The notes: generated by a model not told the origin, from the sequence alone. DNA of 64,000 nucleotides from JAFMDF01 sp965222705 (GCA_965222705.1 CBDCUO010000050.1:1-64000); one strand, 5' to 3'; shown: positions 51,800 through 61,428, counted from the first letter of the stretch. Translations and numbers: made by a program.

Positions 51800-52393
51800 A
51801 TGCCAGTAGATAAATTTGAATTATTACAGACCCCCGCAGTCCCCTTACCTATAGAAAATGTGGATACCGACCAAATTATTCCCGCCCGATTTCTAAAGGC
51901 GACCACCAGGGATGGTTTTGGTGAAAACCTATTCAGAGATTGGCGGTATGACAAGCAAAATCAACCTATTAACGATTTTGTATTGAATAATCCAATCTAT
52001 AACGGAAAAATATTAGTAGCCGGAAAAAACTTTGGTTGCGGATCCAGTCGGGAGCATGCCGCCTGGGCAGTGGGTGATTACGGCTTTAAGGTCGTTGTGT
52101 CCAGTTTTTTTGCAGATATTTTTAAAAATAATGCCCTAAATAATGGAATTTTACCCATTACTGTCACAGATGCATTTTTACAAAAAATATTTACGGAGAT
52201 AGAAGCTAATCCAAATACACAATTTAAAGTGGATCTCAAAAATCAGGCATTCACAATTTTATCAACTGGAGAACAAGCCGCCTTCGAAATCAATGGCTAC
52301 AAAAAGAAGTGCTTGCTCAACGGCTACGACGATATTGACTACTTATTGAGTATTAAGGATAAAATTGAAGCGTTTGAAGCAAGTAGAAATTAG
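51800..52393 (+). CDS. leuD: 3-isopropylmalate dehydratase small subunit
   Basis: The 197-residue protein has PIENVDTDQIIPARFLK, ILVAGKNFGCGSSREHAAWA and SSFFADIFKNNALNNGILPI, the diagnostic swivel-domain motifs. It partners LeuC. leuA begins 26 nt after its stop. Confidence 0.97.
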   Translation: MPVDKFELLQTPAVPLPIENVDTDQIIPARFLKATTRDGFGENLFRDWRYDKQNQPINDFVLNNPIYNGKILVAGKNFGCGSSREHAAWAVGDYGFKVVVSSFFADIFKNNALNNGILPITVTDAFLQKIFTEIEANPNTQFKVDLKNQAFTILSTGEQAAFEINGYKKKCLLNGYDDIDYLLSIKDKIEAFEASRN

Positions 52394-52419
52394 TAGTTAG
52401 TGACAACCATATTACAGCC

Positions 52420-53937
52420 ATGAAAATTACCATTCTGGATACCACGTTAAGGGACGGTGAGCAAACTTCCGGCGTTTCTTTTACTGCTAGCGAAAAACTG
52501 CACATAGCCAAACTATTATTGGAAGAACTAAAAGTGGATCGGATCGAAGTCGCATCTGCTTTAGTATCCGAAGGAGAGTTGGAAGGTGCAAAAAAGATTT
52601 TGGACTGGGCAAAGACTAAAGGTATCCAGGATAAAGTAGAAATTTTAGGTTTTGTGGATAAGGATCGATCACTGCGATGGATCGAGAATGCAGGCGGAAA
52701 AGTAATTAATCTGCTATGTAAAGGCTCTTTAAAGCATTGCGAAAAACAGTTAAAAAAAACACCCGATGCCCATATCAAAGATATAAAAGAAGTGATTGTC
52801 CAAGCTAAAAAAATGGGCATTACGGTCAATATTTATCTGGAGGATTGGTCCAACGGCATGCGCAATTCGCCAGCCTATGTTTTTCAGGTAGTACAAAGTC
52901 TAGGTAGAGAAGGAGTCAATCGCTTTATGCTGCCAGACACTTTGGGTATTTTAAACCCCGAACAAAGCCACCGATTTTGCCGGGAGATGATCCAGCGATT
53001 CCCCCGCCTTCATTTCGATTTCCATACTCATAACGATTATGATCTGGCAACTGCCAATGTCTATGCAGCAATTCAGGCAGGCATGAACTGCATTCATACA
53101 ACCCTAAATGGTTTGGGAGAACGAGCGGGGAATGTGCCTTTGTCCAGTATTGTAGGAATTGTGAACGACCATCTAAAAGAACATACGATCAATATTGACG
53201 AGCGAAAATTATTTTCAGTCAGCAAAATTGTAGAGTCTTTTTCTGGCATTCGAATTCCTGGAAACAAGCCCTTGATTGGAGAGTTCGTATTCACTCAAAC
53301 AAGCGGAATTCACGCAGACGGAGACAACAAAGATAATTTGTACCATAACGATCTCAAACCAGAACGATTCAACCGAAAGCACCAATACGCATTGGGGAAA
53401 TTGGCTGGCAAAGCCAGTATAAAAAAAAACCTGGAAGAATTGGGCATTGATCTGGATACAACATCTATGAAAAAGGTCACCAAGCGAATCAATGAATTAG
53501 GAGATAAAAAGACAATGGTAACAAAAGAAGACTTGCCTTATATCATCTCGGATGTGTTAAAAAGCGAGAAAATTCAACAAAAAATAAAGATTAAAAACTA
53601 TGCCCTATCTGTAGCAGCAGGCTTGCAATCTGTAGCTACTTTGAGTATAGATATTGAAGGAAAATGTTATGAAGAAACTGCTGCTGGCGACGGTCAATAT
53701 GATGCCTTTATGAACGCACTCTGGCGCATTTATGATGAATTAGGCAAACCTTACCCTGCGCTGATTGATTATAATGTGACGATTCCTCCTGGAGGGAAAA
53801 CAGATGCGCTTTGTCATACAACTATTACCTGGAAAATGGACGGCAAGCAATTCAAAACCAATGGACTGGACGGCGACCAAGCAGTTGCTGCCATCAAAGC
53901 TACAATCAAAATGCTAAACGTTATAGAAAGAAAATAG
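52420..53937 (+). CDS. leuA: 2-isopropylmalate synthase-family protein
   Basis: The 505-residue protein has the HMGL-like barrel motif LDTTLRDGEQTSGVSF, the metal site FHTHNDYDLATAN, GLGERAGN and a C-terminal regulatory domain (about 385-505, with SVAAGLQSVATLSI). It condenses acetyl-CoA with a 2-oxo acid. Its place after leuC and leuD favours 2-isopropylmalate synthase; a citramalate synthase activity cannot be excluded from sequence alone. No leuB follows: the next gene is on the other strand. Confidence 0.88.
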   Translation: MKITILDTTLRDGEQTSGVSFTASEKLHIAKLLLEELKVDRIEVASALVSEGELEGAKKILDWAKTKGIQDKVEILGFVDKDRSLRWIENAGGKVINLLCKGSLKHCEKQLKKTPDAHIKDIKEVIVQAKKMGITVNIYLEDWSNGMRNSPAYVFQVVQSLGREGVNRFMLPDTLGILNPEQSHRFCREMIQRFPRLHFDFHTHNDYDLATANVYAAIQAGMNCIHTTLNGLGERAGNVPLSSIVGIVNDHLKEHTINIDERKLFSVSKIVESFSGIRIPGNKPLIGEFVFTQTSGIHADGDNKDNLYHNDLKPERFNRKHQYALGKLAGKASIKKNLEELGIDLDTTSMKKVTKRINELGDKKTMVTKEDLPYIISDVLKSEKIQQKIKIKNYALSVAAGLQSVATLSIDIEGKCYEETAAGDGQYDAFMNALWRIYDELGKPYPALIDYNVTIPPGGKTDALCHTTITWKMDGKQFKTNGLDGDQAVAAIKATIKMLNVIERK

Positions 53938-53948
53938 ACCTGTTGAGG

Positions 53949-54344
53949 TTAATGCATCGTATCGTCAGAATCCGGCTCCGCTTTTAATTCTCTTTCTAAT
54001 TCCTCCATCATTACATAATCTTTAGCTTCCTGCAAAGTTGGGATAATGTCCAAAACAGAATCCAATCGAGAAATTTCGATTAACTTCTTGACCGATGAAT
54101 GTTGAATCCCCGTTACAAGAAAGGTTCCAAACCCTTTCCACAATCGGTTAGCAGTCAAAATAGCACTAAGCCCCGAAGAATCTACAAACTTTACTTGCGA
54201 AAGATCAAAGATTAAATTTTTAATCCCTTCATTACGATAGCGCACAAACTCGGACTTCAAAATTGGAGAAATCAGTGAATTCAAATTCTCCTCATCCAAT
54301 GTAAATACTGTGTATTTTTCTTTTTTATCAATTTTATACTTCAT
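53949..54344 (-). CDS. STAS-domain anti-sigma factor antagonist-like protein
   Basis: The 131-residue single STAS domain has LIFDLSQVKFVDSSGLSAIL with the conserved phosphorylatable serine position (S56/S57), followed by an acidic C-terminal tail. Such proteins bind a partner kinase/anti-sigma factor or act in a partner-switching module. No kinase or phosphatase gene is adjacent. It is convergent with leuA (11 nt apart). Confidence 0.88.
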   Translation of the reverse strand: MKYKIDKKEKYTVFTLDEENLNSLISPILKSEFVRYRNEGIKNLIFDLSQVKFVDSSGLSAILTANRLWKGFGTFLVTGIQHSSVKKLIEISRLDSVLDIIPTLQEAKDYVMMEELERELKAEPDSDDTMH

Positions 54345-54853
54345 AACATTTCAAGTTTAGGAATCATTGCCCTTCTTTTAAACTTCAAAAGGAAATAAAA
54401 GGTTCTCCGTTTTTACTTCAAGTCAGTACACAAATGTATCAAATAAGACGTAGATAAAAAACTTTCTGCTCAAAACTCCGCTTATCTGACATTTCGGGCT
54501 AAAAAATACGCCATTTTACTTATGGCATCGTTTTTTCCTTTTTCTTAGATTGAAAAATCAATTCAGATGATTAATTGTTCAAATCATACAGAATGAAAAG
54601 CATCCATTTCATTTTATTAAAAAAATTATATTATTGCAGTAATTTTCAAAAATATGAGACATAGACATCCATCACTTTCTTTAAGAAATTGGGTGGATAA
54701 GAAAAATCCAAAACTTATCCCATCCTTCTTTTGTTTTCTTTGGAAAGAATGTTTAATATTGTTTTAATTATTTTGATTTTGAATATTGAAAAAATTTAAC
54801 CTCTATCTTTTAAAACCACCCATAATCGTAAAACAGATATACCGCATATAATC
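54345..54853. promoter_or_regulatory. 509-nt intergenic region upstream of clpC
   Basis: No gene is supported here. It holds an imperfect hairpin GGGTGGATAAG/CTTATCCCATCC near 54690-54725 and several AT-rich near-matches to TAnnTTTG (for example TAATTTTC at 54640), none with a good partner element. I see no CIRCE operator (TTAGCACTC-N9-GAGTGCTAA). Confidence 0.4.
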
Positions 54854-57400
54854 ATGAACAGAAAATTTTCTCCTAAGGTAAAAAAAGTCATTGCTGATAG
54901 TCGAAAAGAAGCCCTTCGTTTAGGGCATGACTATATTGGCACAGAGCATCTATTGCTAGGAATTATGAAAAATAGTGAAAGTTTAGCTGTTAAAGTACTG
55001 GATTCTCTGGAAGTCGATTCAGAAGAGTTAATGCAGGTAATTGAAGACTCCATCGAGAAGCGTCCTTCTTTAAATGCTTCTTTGACTATAGATAATGTTC
55101 CTCTAAACAAACAGGCACAACGGGTATTAAAGGTCACTTTTTTGGAGGCCAAAAGACTAAAAAACAATGAAATCAGCCCAGAGCATCTACTCCTGTCTAT
55201 CCTGAAGCATAGTGAAAATCCCGCTTCTCAGATTCTAGAACAATTCGAAGTAGATTACGATACTTATAAAGCCGAATTGGATTATGTAAGGCATGAAGAA
55301 GATTTGGCAGGAACAGAAATTTTCGGACAAGCACCCCAAGAATCAGAAGAGCCTTATGAAGAAGAAGGCAGGCAAGGTGGCAGAGGTGGCAGTTATCAAA
55401 GAAAAGGAGGAACCAAATCCAGAACGCCCGTATTAGATAATTTTGGAAGGGACATTACTAAATTAGCGGAAGAAGGAAAGCTCGACCCCATCATTGGCAG
55501 GGAAACCGAGATCGAGCGCGTTTCTCAAATCCTCAGCCGAAGAAAGAAAAACAATCCTATTTTAATCGGAGAGCCAGGAGTTGGCAAAACTGCCATCGTC
55601 GAAGGATTGGCTCGCAGAATTATTCAAAGAAAAGTATCTCGGACTTTGTTCGACAAAAGAATCGTGATGCTGGACTTGGCAGCACTGGTGGCAGGCACTA
55701 AATATCGAGGACAATTCGAGGAACGCATGAAAGCCATCATGAACGAATTGGAAAAATCGAGAGATGTTATCCTTTTCATCGACGAAATTCACACCATTGT
55801 TGGTGCAGGTGGAGCAACGGGCTCCCTAGATGCTTCAAACATTTTCAAGCCTGCTTTAGCCAGAGGCGAATTGCAATGTATTGGGGCCTCTACACTGGAT
55901 GAATACCGCCAGCATATTGAAAAAGACGGCGCATTAGATAGGCGGTTTCAAAAAGTATTGGTAGAACCTCCAAGCCCCGAAGAAGCTATCCACATATTGG
56001 AAAACATCAAATCCAAATATGAAGAGTTTCATAATGTAGAGTACTCGGACGATGCCATCAAAGCTTGCGTGAAATTTAGCAATCGCTATATCAGTGATCG
56101 TTTCCTTCCGGACAAGGCGATTGATGTATTGGATGAGGTCGGTGCAAGGGTACATTTAAAAAATATCCACGTACCCAAACATATCGAAGAATATGAAAAG
56201 CAAATTGAAAAAATCAAAGAAGATAAGAATCGGGCGGTCAAGGAGCAGCAGTATGAAAAAGCAGCCGATCTGCGAGATGATGAATCCAAATTGATCCGCC
56301 AATTGGAAATTGCCAAAATTGACTGGGAAGAAGAATCCAAGTCCAAACGCTATCCCGTATCGGAAGAAGACATTGCAGAAGTCGTTTCTATGATGACGGG
56401 CATTCCTGTCAAAAAAGTAGCCCAAAACGAGAGTAAAAAGCTCGTTAAAATGGGAGAGGACATCCAAAAAATGGTAATCGGACAAGACGAAGCAATTGTC
56501 AAAATCAGTAAAGCAATTCAACGCAATAGAGTTGGACTAAAAGACCCTTCCAAACCGATCGGTTCTTTTATCTTTCTAGGACCAACTGGCGTGGGCAAAA
56601 CAGAATTAGCCAAAGCCCTAGCTCGCTATATCTTTGACTCAGACGATGCCCTAATTCGCATTGACATGAGCGAGTACATGGAAAAATTCTCCGTGAGCCG
56701 TTTAATCGGTGCCCCTCCAGGATATGTTGGTTATGAAGAGGGCGGGCAACTGACAGAAAAGGTTAGAAGAAAGCCTTATTCTGTTGTATTGTTAGACGAA
56801 ATCGAAAAAGCACATCCCGACGTCTATAATATCTTACTACAAGTATTAGATGACGGACAACTAACGGATGGCTTAGGTAGAAAAGTTGACTTTAAAAATA
56901 CCTTGATCATTATGACTTCCAATATTGGAGTCCGCCAATTGAAAGATTTCGGCCAAGGGGTTGGCTTTGCTACCAATGCGCGTATGAATCAGGCAGGCGA
57001 CCACGCCAAAGGGGTCATTCAAAATGCCCTAAAGCGAACCTTCTCTCCAGAGTTTCTGAACAGAATTGACGATGTGGTCGTTTTCAATAGTCTTACACAG
57101 GAAGATATCTTCAAAATCATTGATATTGCTTTGAAAGATGTAAAGGTTCGTTTGCAAGGCATGAGTTATGAATTGGAACTTTCGGAGGACGCGAAAAAGT
57201 TTGTGGCGGAGAAAGGTTTCGACCCTCAATTTGGCGCAAGGCCTTTACACCGAGCCATTCAAAAATACCTAGAAGACCCTTTAGCTGAATTTATTTTAAA
57301 TAATAATCCAGCAGAAGGCAGCAAACTGATTGCTTCTTTGAGCGAAGAGGAGGAGGGGTTGACTATTAAGCATTCCGAAAAGGTATCTGATGTGCAGTAA
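54854..57400 (+). CDS. clpC: ATP-dependent Clp protease ATP-binding subunit ClpC
   Basis: The 848-residue protein has a double Clp N domain (about 1-145), a glycine-rich linker, AAA-1 with Walker A GEPGVGKT (239-246), and a middle region with a UVR-like segment (EQQYEKAADLRDDE). AAA-2 has Walker A GPTGVGKT (576-583), followed by the C-terminal D2-small domain. The GVGF loop after FGQ is the ClpP-docking site, which supports ClpC over ClpB. It unfolds substrates for ClpP; clpP is not in this window. A strong terminator follows. Confidence 0.95.
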   Translation: MNRKFSPKVKKVIADSRKEALRLGHDYIGTEHLLLGIMKNSESLAVKVLDSLEVDSEELMQVIEDSIEKRPSLNASLTIDNVPLNKQAQRVLKVTFLEAKRLKNNEISPEHLLLSILKHSENPASQILEQFEVDYDTYKAELDYVRHEEDLAGTEIFGQAPQESEEPYEEEGRQGGRGGSYQRKGGTKSRTPVLDNFGRDITKLAEEGKLDPIIGRETEIERVSQILSRRKKNNPILIGEPGVGKTAIVEGLARRIIQRKVSRTLFDKRIVMLDLAALVAGTKYRGQFEERMKAIMNELEKSRDVILFIDEIHTIVGAGGATGSLDASNIFKPALARGELQCIGASTLDEYRQHIEKDGALDRRFQKVLVEPPSPEEAIHILENIKSKYEEFHNVEYSDDAIKACVKFSNRYISDRFLPDKAIDVLDEVGARVHLKNIHVPKHIEEYEKQIEKIKEDKNRAVKEQQYEKAADLRDDESKLIRQLEIAKIDWEEESKSKRYPVSEEDIAEVVSMMTGIPVKKVAQNESKKLVKMGEDIQKMVIGQDEAIVKISKAIQRNRVGLKDPSKPIGSFIFLGPTGVGKTELAKALARYIFDSDDALIRIDMSEYMEKFSVSRLIGAPPGYVGYEEGGQLTEKVRRKPYSVVLLDEIEKAHPDVYNILLQVLDDGQLTDGLGRKVDFKNTLIIMTSNIGVRQLKDFGQGVGFATNARMNQAGDHAKGVIQNALKRTFSPEFLNRIDDVVVFNSLTQEDIFKIIDIALKDVKVRLQGMSYELELSEDAKKFVAEKGFDPQFGARPLHRAIQKYLEDPLAEFILNNNPAEGSKLIASLSEEEEGLTIKHSEKVSDVQ

Positions 57401-57446
57401 GCAACAATTTGTAAAGGCTATGGTTTTATAATTATTCAACCTTAAA

Positions 57447-57485
57447 AAGGGGTTGAACCAGCAAAAATTGCTGGTTCAACCCTTT
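57447..57485 (+). terminator. Strong Rho-independent terminator of clpC
   Basis: GGGTTGAACCAGCA (57450-57463) pairs exactly with TGCTGGTTCAACCC (57469-57482) around AAAAT, extended by A-T pairs and followed by a T-rich run. Confidence 0.9.
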
Positions 57486-57490
57486 ATATT

Positions 57491-57521
57491 TTTGGTAAAA
57501 AGCACAATTCTTTTATTTTTA
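57491..57521 (+). promoter_or_regulatory. Putative promoter of infC
   Basis: TTTG (57491-57494), 19 nt, TATTTTTA (57514-57521; seven of eight consensus bases). The infC start is 120 nt downstream. Confidence 0.45.
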
Positions 57522-57641
57522 CCTTACAAACAATGTAAAAAGAAGGAACTTTTCAACTAGATTTAACGATTATATTAAATAACACACAATTGGTAAAACC
57601 ATTCATTATCAATTCATTTTTTAACTAAACTAAAACAACTA

Positions 57642-58235
57642 TTGGCCAGAAGACATCATCGTAGAAACCACAATCAAAAAGAAGAAATCAAATTTAGGTT
57701 TAATGATTTAATCAAGGTTTCTGAAATCCGCCTTGTAGGAGACAATTTAGAAGAAGTAAGTGAAGTGGCAGGAAAAAAAATTGAACCAGCCATTTATCCA
57801 ATCAAAGATGCCAAAAGCTGGGCTTATAAAATGGACTTGGATCTAGTGGAAATCTCACCAAAAGCAAAACCGCCCGTTTGCAAAATTATTGATTATCGAA
57901 AATTTCTGTATGACCGAAAGAAAAAGCAAAAAGAAATAAAAGCAAAAACGGTCAAAACAGTCGTCAAAGAAATCCGCTTTGGCCCTAATACGGATGATCA
58001 TGACTTCAATTTTAAAACCAAGCACGCCAAAAACTTTCTGGAAGACGGCGCAAAAGTAAAAGCCTATGTGCAATTTAGAGGAAGAACCATCGTCTTCAAA
58101 GAAAGAGGCGAATTACTACTCCTGCGTTTTCTTAAAGAACTGGAAGATTACGGTTCTGCCGAAGCTTTGCCAAAAATGGAAGGCAGAAGAATGACCGTGA
58201 TGGTACAGCCTAAGAAAAAAAAGAATAAGGGGTAG
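57642..58235 (+). CDS. infC: Translation initiation factor IF-3
   Basis: The 197-residue protein has IF-3 N-domain motifs (FRFNDLIKVSEIRLVGDN, DLDLVEISPKAKPPVCKIIDYRKFLYD) and the C-domain (VVKEIRFGPNTDDHDFNFKTKHA, FRGRTIVFKERGELLLLRF). The start is TTG at 57642: the frame closes at 57594 upstream and offers no ATG or GTG, and ARRHHRRN fits the family N-terminus. IF-3 represses initiation at non-AUG codons, so a rare start is a known self-regulation device for infC. It stands apart from rpmI-rplT. Confidence 0.94.
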   Translation: MARRHHRRNHNQKEEIKFRFNDLIKVSEIRLVGDNLEEVSEVAGKKIEPAIYPIKDAKSWAYKMDLDLVEISPKAKPPVCKIIDYRKFLYDRKKKQKEIKAKTVKTVVKEIRFGPNTDDHDFNFKTKHAKNFLEDGAKVKAYVQFRGRTIVFKERGELLLLRFLKELEDYGSAEALPKMEGRRMTVMVQPKKKKNKG

Positions 58236-58311
58236 CTCGGTTTAAGGCAAGATTGAAGCACTTTCTAGGTTATTTTTTCCAAAAATAAAACCACAAAAAA
58301 TAAAAATATCC

Positions 58312-58343
58312 TTTGATTTTTCAACTGGATAGTCTTATCTTTG
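58312..58343 (+). promoter_or_regulatory. Promoter of the tRNA-tuf operon
   Basis: TTTG (58312-58315), 20 nt, TATCTTTG (58336-58343), an exact match to the Bacteroidota housekeeping consensus. It lies about 85 nt upstream of the first tRNA. Confidence 0.7.
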
Positions 58344-58428
58344 CAATCGCTTTTGAAAAACGAACTTCAAAAGCCTTTTTATTTGACATAATCTGGTCTT
58401 TATTTACATATATAAATTCTTGATTTTT

Positions 58429-58502
58429 GCCAGTGTAGCTCAGTTGGCCAGAGCAGCTGATTTGTAATCAGCGGGCCGGGGGTTCGAATCCCTCCACTGG
58501 CT
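58429..58502 (+). tRNA. tRNA-Thr (anticodon TGT)
   Basis: The acceptor arm GCCAGTG pairs with CACTGGC; the anticodon stem GCTGA/TCAGC holds the loop TTTGTAA with anticodon TGT; the T-arm has GGTTCGAATCC. CCA is not encoded. Confidence 0.96.
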
Positions 58503-58532
58503 CTGTCCCAACAGGTTTTAAACTACCTAAAA

Positions 58533-58615
58533 GGGGGTGCGCCGGAGTGGGAGAGCCGGGCCAGACTGTAAATCTGGTGTCTCTGACTGAATAGGTTCGA
58601 ATCCTATCACCCCCA
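58533..58615 (+). tRNA. tRNA-Tyr (anticodon GTA)
   Basis: The acceptor arm GGGGGTG pairs with CACCCCC; the anticodon stem CCAGA/TCTGG holds the loop CTGTAAA; a long variable arm (GTGTCTCTGACTGAAT region) is typical of class II tRNA-Tyr. Confidence 0.95.
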
Positions 58616-58687
58616 CAAAAAGAAAAGGAATAACTTGATTTATTTTCAATTATTCCAATTGACATTTAGTGGTTTAGTCACCAGTAT

Positions 58688-58760
58688 GCGGGCGTAGCTC
58701 AGTTGGTAGAGCATCAGCCTTCCAAGCTGAGGGTCGTGGGTTCGAGTCTCATCGCCCGCT
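58688..58760 (+). tRNA. tRNA-Gly (anticodon TCC)
   Basis: The acceptor arm GCGGGCG pairs with CGCCCGC; the anticodon stem TCAGC/GCTGA holds the loop CTTCCAA with anticodon TCC. Confidence 0.96.
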
Positions 58761-58908
58761 CAAAGCAGTTTTGAGTCGTGAGTTCCCAGGTTTTAAGTTC
58801 TTATTAACTTTAAACTCCCGCTCACTGACTCAAAGCTTTTGCCCTTTCACGCTTATCAAATGTGATAGGTGTACAATCAAAAAGATAATCGCTCAATCCA
58901 GATGCATT

Positions 58909-58980
<72 letters not shown>

Positions 58981-59114
58981 CAATAGATATTTTATTCTAA
59001 ATATTTAATTCATGGACTTTCAATGAATTACGAAACAAAGAAGTTCGTTTATTGTAAAAATCAATCGAACCTTTTTCTATTTTTTAATCACAATATTGCC
59101 TAAAAAAATTAACG

Positions 59115-60311
59115 ATGGCTAAAGAAACATTTCAAAGGACAAAACCACACGTTAACATCGGGACTATTGGTCACGTGGATCACGGAAAGACTACTCTAAC
59201 GGCAGCCATCACTTATGTACTCGCCGAAGAGGGTCTTGCAGCCAAAACGGATTATGCCTCAATAGATGCCGCTCCTGAAGAAAAAGAACGGGGCATTACT
59301 ATTAATACTGCTCACGTAGAATACGAAACTGCTAATCGCCACTATGCTCACGTTGACTGTCCAGGTCACGCGGATTATGTAAAAAATATGGTGACAGGTG
59401 CTGCCCAAATGGACGGTGCTATCCTTGTATGTGCAGCAACAGATGGCCCGATGCCTCAAACTAGAGAGCATATCCTGTTGTGTCGTCAGGTCGGTGTACC
59501 TAAGATTGTTGTTTTTATGAATAAAGTTGATTTGGTTGACGATGAGGAAATGTTAGAATTGGTAGAAATGGAAGTCAGAGAACTCTTAGACCAATATGAA
59601 TTCGACGGAGACAATGCCGTAGTTGTTAAAGGTTCTGCACTGAAAGCACTTGAAGGAGACGCTACTGCTGTCGCCCAAATCAAAGAATTAATGGAGGCTT
59701 GTGATACCGATATTCCCGAGCCAGTACGAGATGTGGATAAGCCTTTTTTGATGCCTGTTGAAGATGTATTTTCCATTACTGGTCGTGGCACGGTTGCTAC
59801 TGGCAGAATTGAAAGAGGCGTAATCAATACAGGTGATCCTGTTGAGATTATTGGAATGATGGCTCCAGATGCTAAACCGCTGACCTCTACCGTCACCGGT
59901 GTAGAAATGTTCCGAAAAATTTTGGAAAGAGGAGAAGCTGGTGATAACGCTGGTTTATTATTAAGAGGTATCGACAAAAATGAGATCAAGCGCGGAATGG
60001 TTATTTGTAAGCCCGGATCCGTCAAACCTCATAGTCACTTCAAATGTGAAGTGTATGTATTAGGAAAAGATGAAGGTGGTCGCCATACCCCATTCTTTAA
60101 CGGGTACCGACCTCAGTTTTATTTCCGTACCACCGATGTTACGGGCGATGTAAATCTACCTGCAAATGTAGAAATGGTCATGCCTGGTGATAACGTAACT
60201 CTAGAGGTAAAATTAATTAACCCAATTGCTATGGAGAAGGGACTTCGCTTTGCTATTCGAGAGGGCGGACGTACCGTAGGAGCAGGTCAGGTAACGGAGA
60301 TTTTGGGTTAA
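59115..60311 (+). CDS. tuf: Elongation factor Tu
   Basis: The 398-residue protein has GHVDHGKTT (P-loop), ERGITINTAHVEY (switch I), DCPGHADYVKNM (switch II) and NKVD, plus the full domain 2 and 3 sequence to VGAGQVTEILG. It brings aminoacyl-tRNA to the ribosome. It is the last gene of the Thr-Tyr-Gly-Thr tRNA cluster and is followed by a strong hairpin. Confidence 0.99.
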   Translation: MAKETFQRTKPHVNIGTIGHVDHGKTTLTAAITYVLAEEGLAAKTDYASIDAAPEEKERGITINTAHVEYETANRHYAHVDCPGHADYVKNMVTGAAQMDGAILVCAATDGPMPQTREHILLCRQVGVPKIVVFMNKVDLVDDEEMLELVEMEVRELLDQYEFDGDNAVVVKGSALKALEGDATAVAQIKELMEACDTDIPEPVRDVDKPFLMPVEDVFSITGRGTVATGRIERGVINTGDPVEIIGMMAPDAKPLTSTVTGVEMFRKILERGEAGDNAGLLLRGIDKNEIKRGMVICKPGSVKPHSHFKCEVYVLGKDEGGRHTPFFNGYRPQFYFRTTDVTGDVNLPANVEMVMPGDNVTLEVKLINPIAMEKGLRFAIREGGRTVGAGQVTEILG

Positions 60312-60346
60312 TACCATACATACAAAAATACCTGAAATAGATTAGC

Positions 60347-60386
60347 AAAAATTAAGTATCTCTTAGAAGAGGGGTACTTAATTTTT
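60347..60386 (+). terminator. Terminator between tuf and tRNA-Trp
   Basis: AAAAATTAAGTA (60347-60358) pairs exactly with TACTTAATTTTT (60375-60386), with a short extra TCTC/GGGG pairing in the loop. The right arm itself ends in T5. Confidence 0.8.
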
Positions 60387-60467
60387 CATATTATAAACTT
60401 AGTAAATTGAAACGAAGGCGTTTCAACATATTGCATTGGCTTTCAAATATTTATATATAGAAAATAT

Positions 60468-60540
60468 ACGGGCGTAGCTCAGCTGGTAGAGCAGTGGTCT
60501 CCAAAACCAAAGGTCGTGGGTTCGATTCCTACCGCCCGTG
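60468..60540 (+). tRNA. tRNA-Trp (anticodon CCA)
   Basis: The acceptor arm ACGGGCG pairs with CGCCCGT; the anticodon loop CTCCAAA has anticodon CCA; one stem pair (G/A) is mismatched. Discriminator G. It sits directly before secE, as in many bacteria. Confidence 0.94.
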
Positions 60541-60615
60541 CAAACTGAGCTTTAAAACAGTTCTTAGGGGTATTTTATTATTTCTATAAAAAGGCTAAGC
60601 AAAAAATTAAGTCCA

Positions 60616-60801
60616 ATGGAAAAGATTATCCTTTATGTAAAGGAAAGTTACAATGAATTAGTAAATAAAGTAACTTGGCCAGCCTTGCCAACTTTACAGA
60701 GCAGCACTATTTTAGTATTGATTGCTTCTCTGATTATCGCACTAATTATTTTTGTAATGGACTTGATTTCAAAGCAGACCTTGGATCTAATATATCCCTA
60801 A
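60616..60801 (+). CDS. secE: Preprotein translocase subunit SecE
   Basis: The 61-residue protein has an amphipathic N-terminus with ESYNELVNKVTWPAL, the SecE signature, and one membrane helix (about 32-52, ILVLIASLIIALIIFVMDLI). This is the short, single-span form. It is part of the SecYEG channel. nusG follows by 32 nt. Confidence 0.95.
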   Translation: MEKIILYVKESYNELVNKVTWPALPTLQSSTILVLIASLIIALIIFVMDLISKQTLDLIYP

Positions 60802-60833
60802 AGCAAAATAACTTATTTCTTCAAAAACTGATT

Positions 60834-61382
60834 ATGTCTGAAGAAAAGCGATGGTACTCATTGAGGGTAATTAGTGGAAAAGAGCGAAAAATTAAAGAGC
60901 GTATCGAATTGGAAATTGACCGTTCCAAATGGGGAGATGTCATTACGCAAGTACTGGTGCCAACTGAAAAAGTATATAAAATACGAAGTGGGAAAAAAGT
61001 AATTTCCGAAAGAAATATCCTACCAGGTTATATTCTGGTAGAAGCTTATCCTTCTCAATTTTCTGGAGAAATGGTTTCTGCCATTGCTAATGTCCCCAAC
61101 GTTATTCATTTTTTAGGACGAAATAACCCGATTCCGATGCAACCAGCCGAAGCAAATCGAATGCTTGGAAAAGTGGACGAATCCTCTGACGCAGGAGAAT
61201 CATTGATAGAACCCTATATCGTTGGTGAAACAATTAAAATCATTGACGGGCCTTTCGCAGAATTTGTGGGCGATATTCAGGAAGTAAATGAAGAAAAGAA
61301 AAAGATGAAAGTCATCGTAAAGATTTTTGGACGAGGCACTGAAGTGGAGTTAAATTTTATGCAAGTAGAAAAACAAACATAG
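60834..61382 (+). CDS. nusG: Transcription termination/antitermination factor NusG
   Basis: The 182-residue protein begins at the ATG at 60834 (MSEEKRWYSLRVISGKE); the frame is open further upstream but that part overlaps secE in another frame. The NGN domain has the LPGYILVEA block, and the KOW domain has GETIKIIDGPFAEFVGDIQEV. NusG binds RNA polymerase and links it to the ribosome. Confidence 0.96.
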   Translation: MSEEKRWYSLRVISGKERKIKERIELEIDRSKWGDVITQVLVPTEKVYKIRSGKKVISERNILPGYILVEAYPSQFSGEMVSAIANVPNVIHFLGRNNPIPMQPAEANRMLGKVDESSDAGESLIEPYIVGETIKIIDGPFAEFVGDIQEVNEEKKKMKVIVKIFGRGTEVELNFMQVEKQT

Positions 61383-61428
61383 CTCAAAGTCCAACTTATT
61401 TTTTCATCAGCACTTATAAGAAAAAAAA

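Noticed and set aside
51466..51954. 162-residue frame antisense to leuC/leuD
   Set aside because: It spans two well-supported genes on the other strand and shows no family motif.
54345..54853. CIRCE-type heat-shock operator before clpC
   Set aside because: No TTAGCACTC-N9-GAGTGCTAA is present; only an imperfect, unrelated hairpin is seen.
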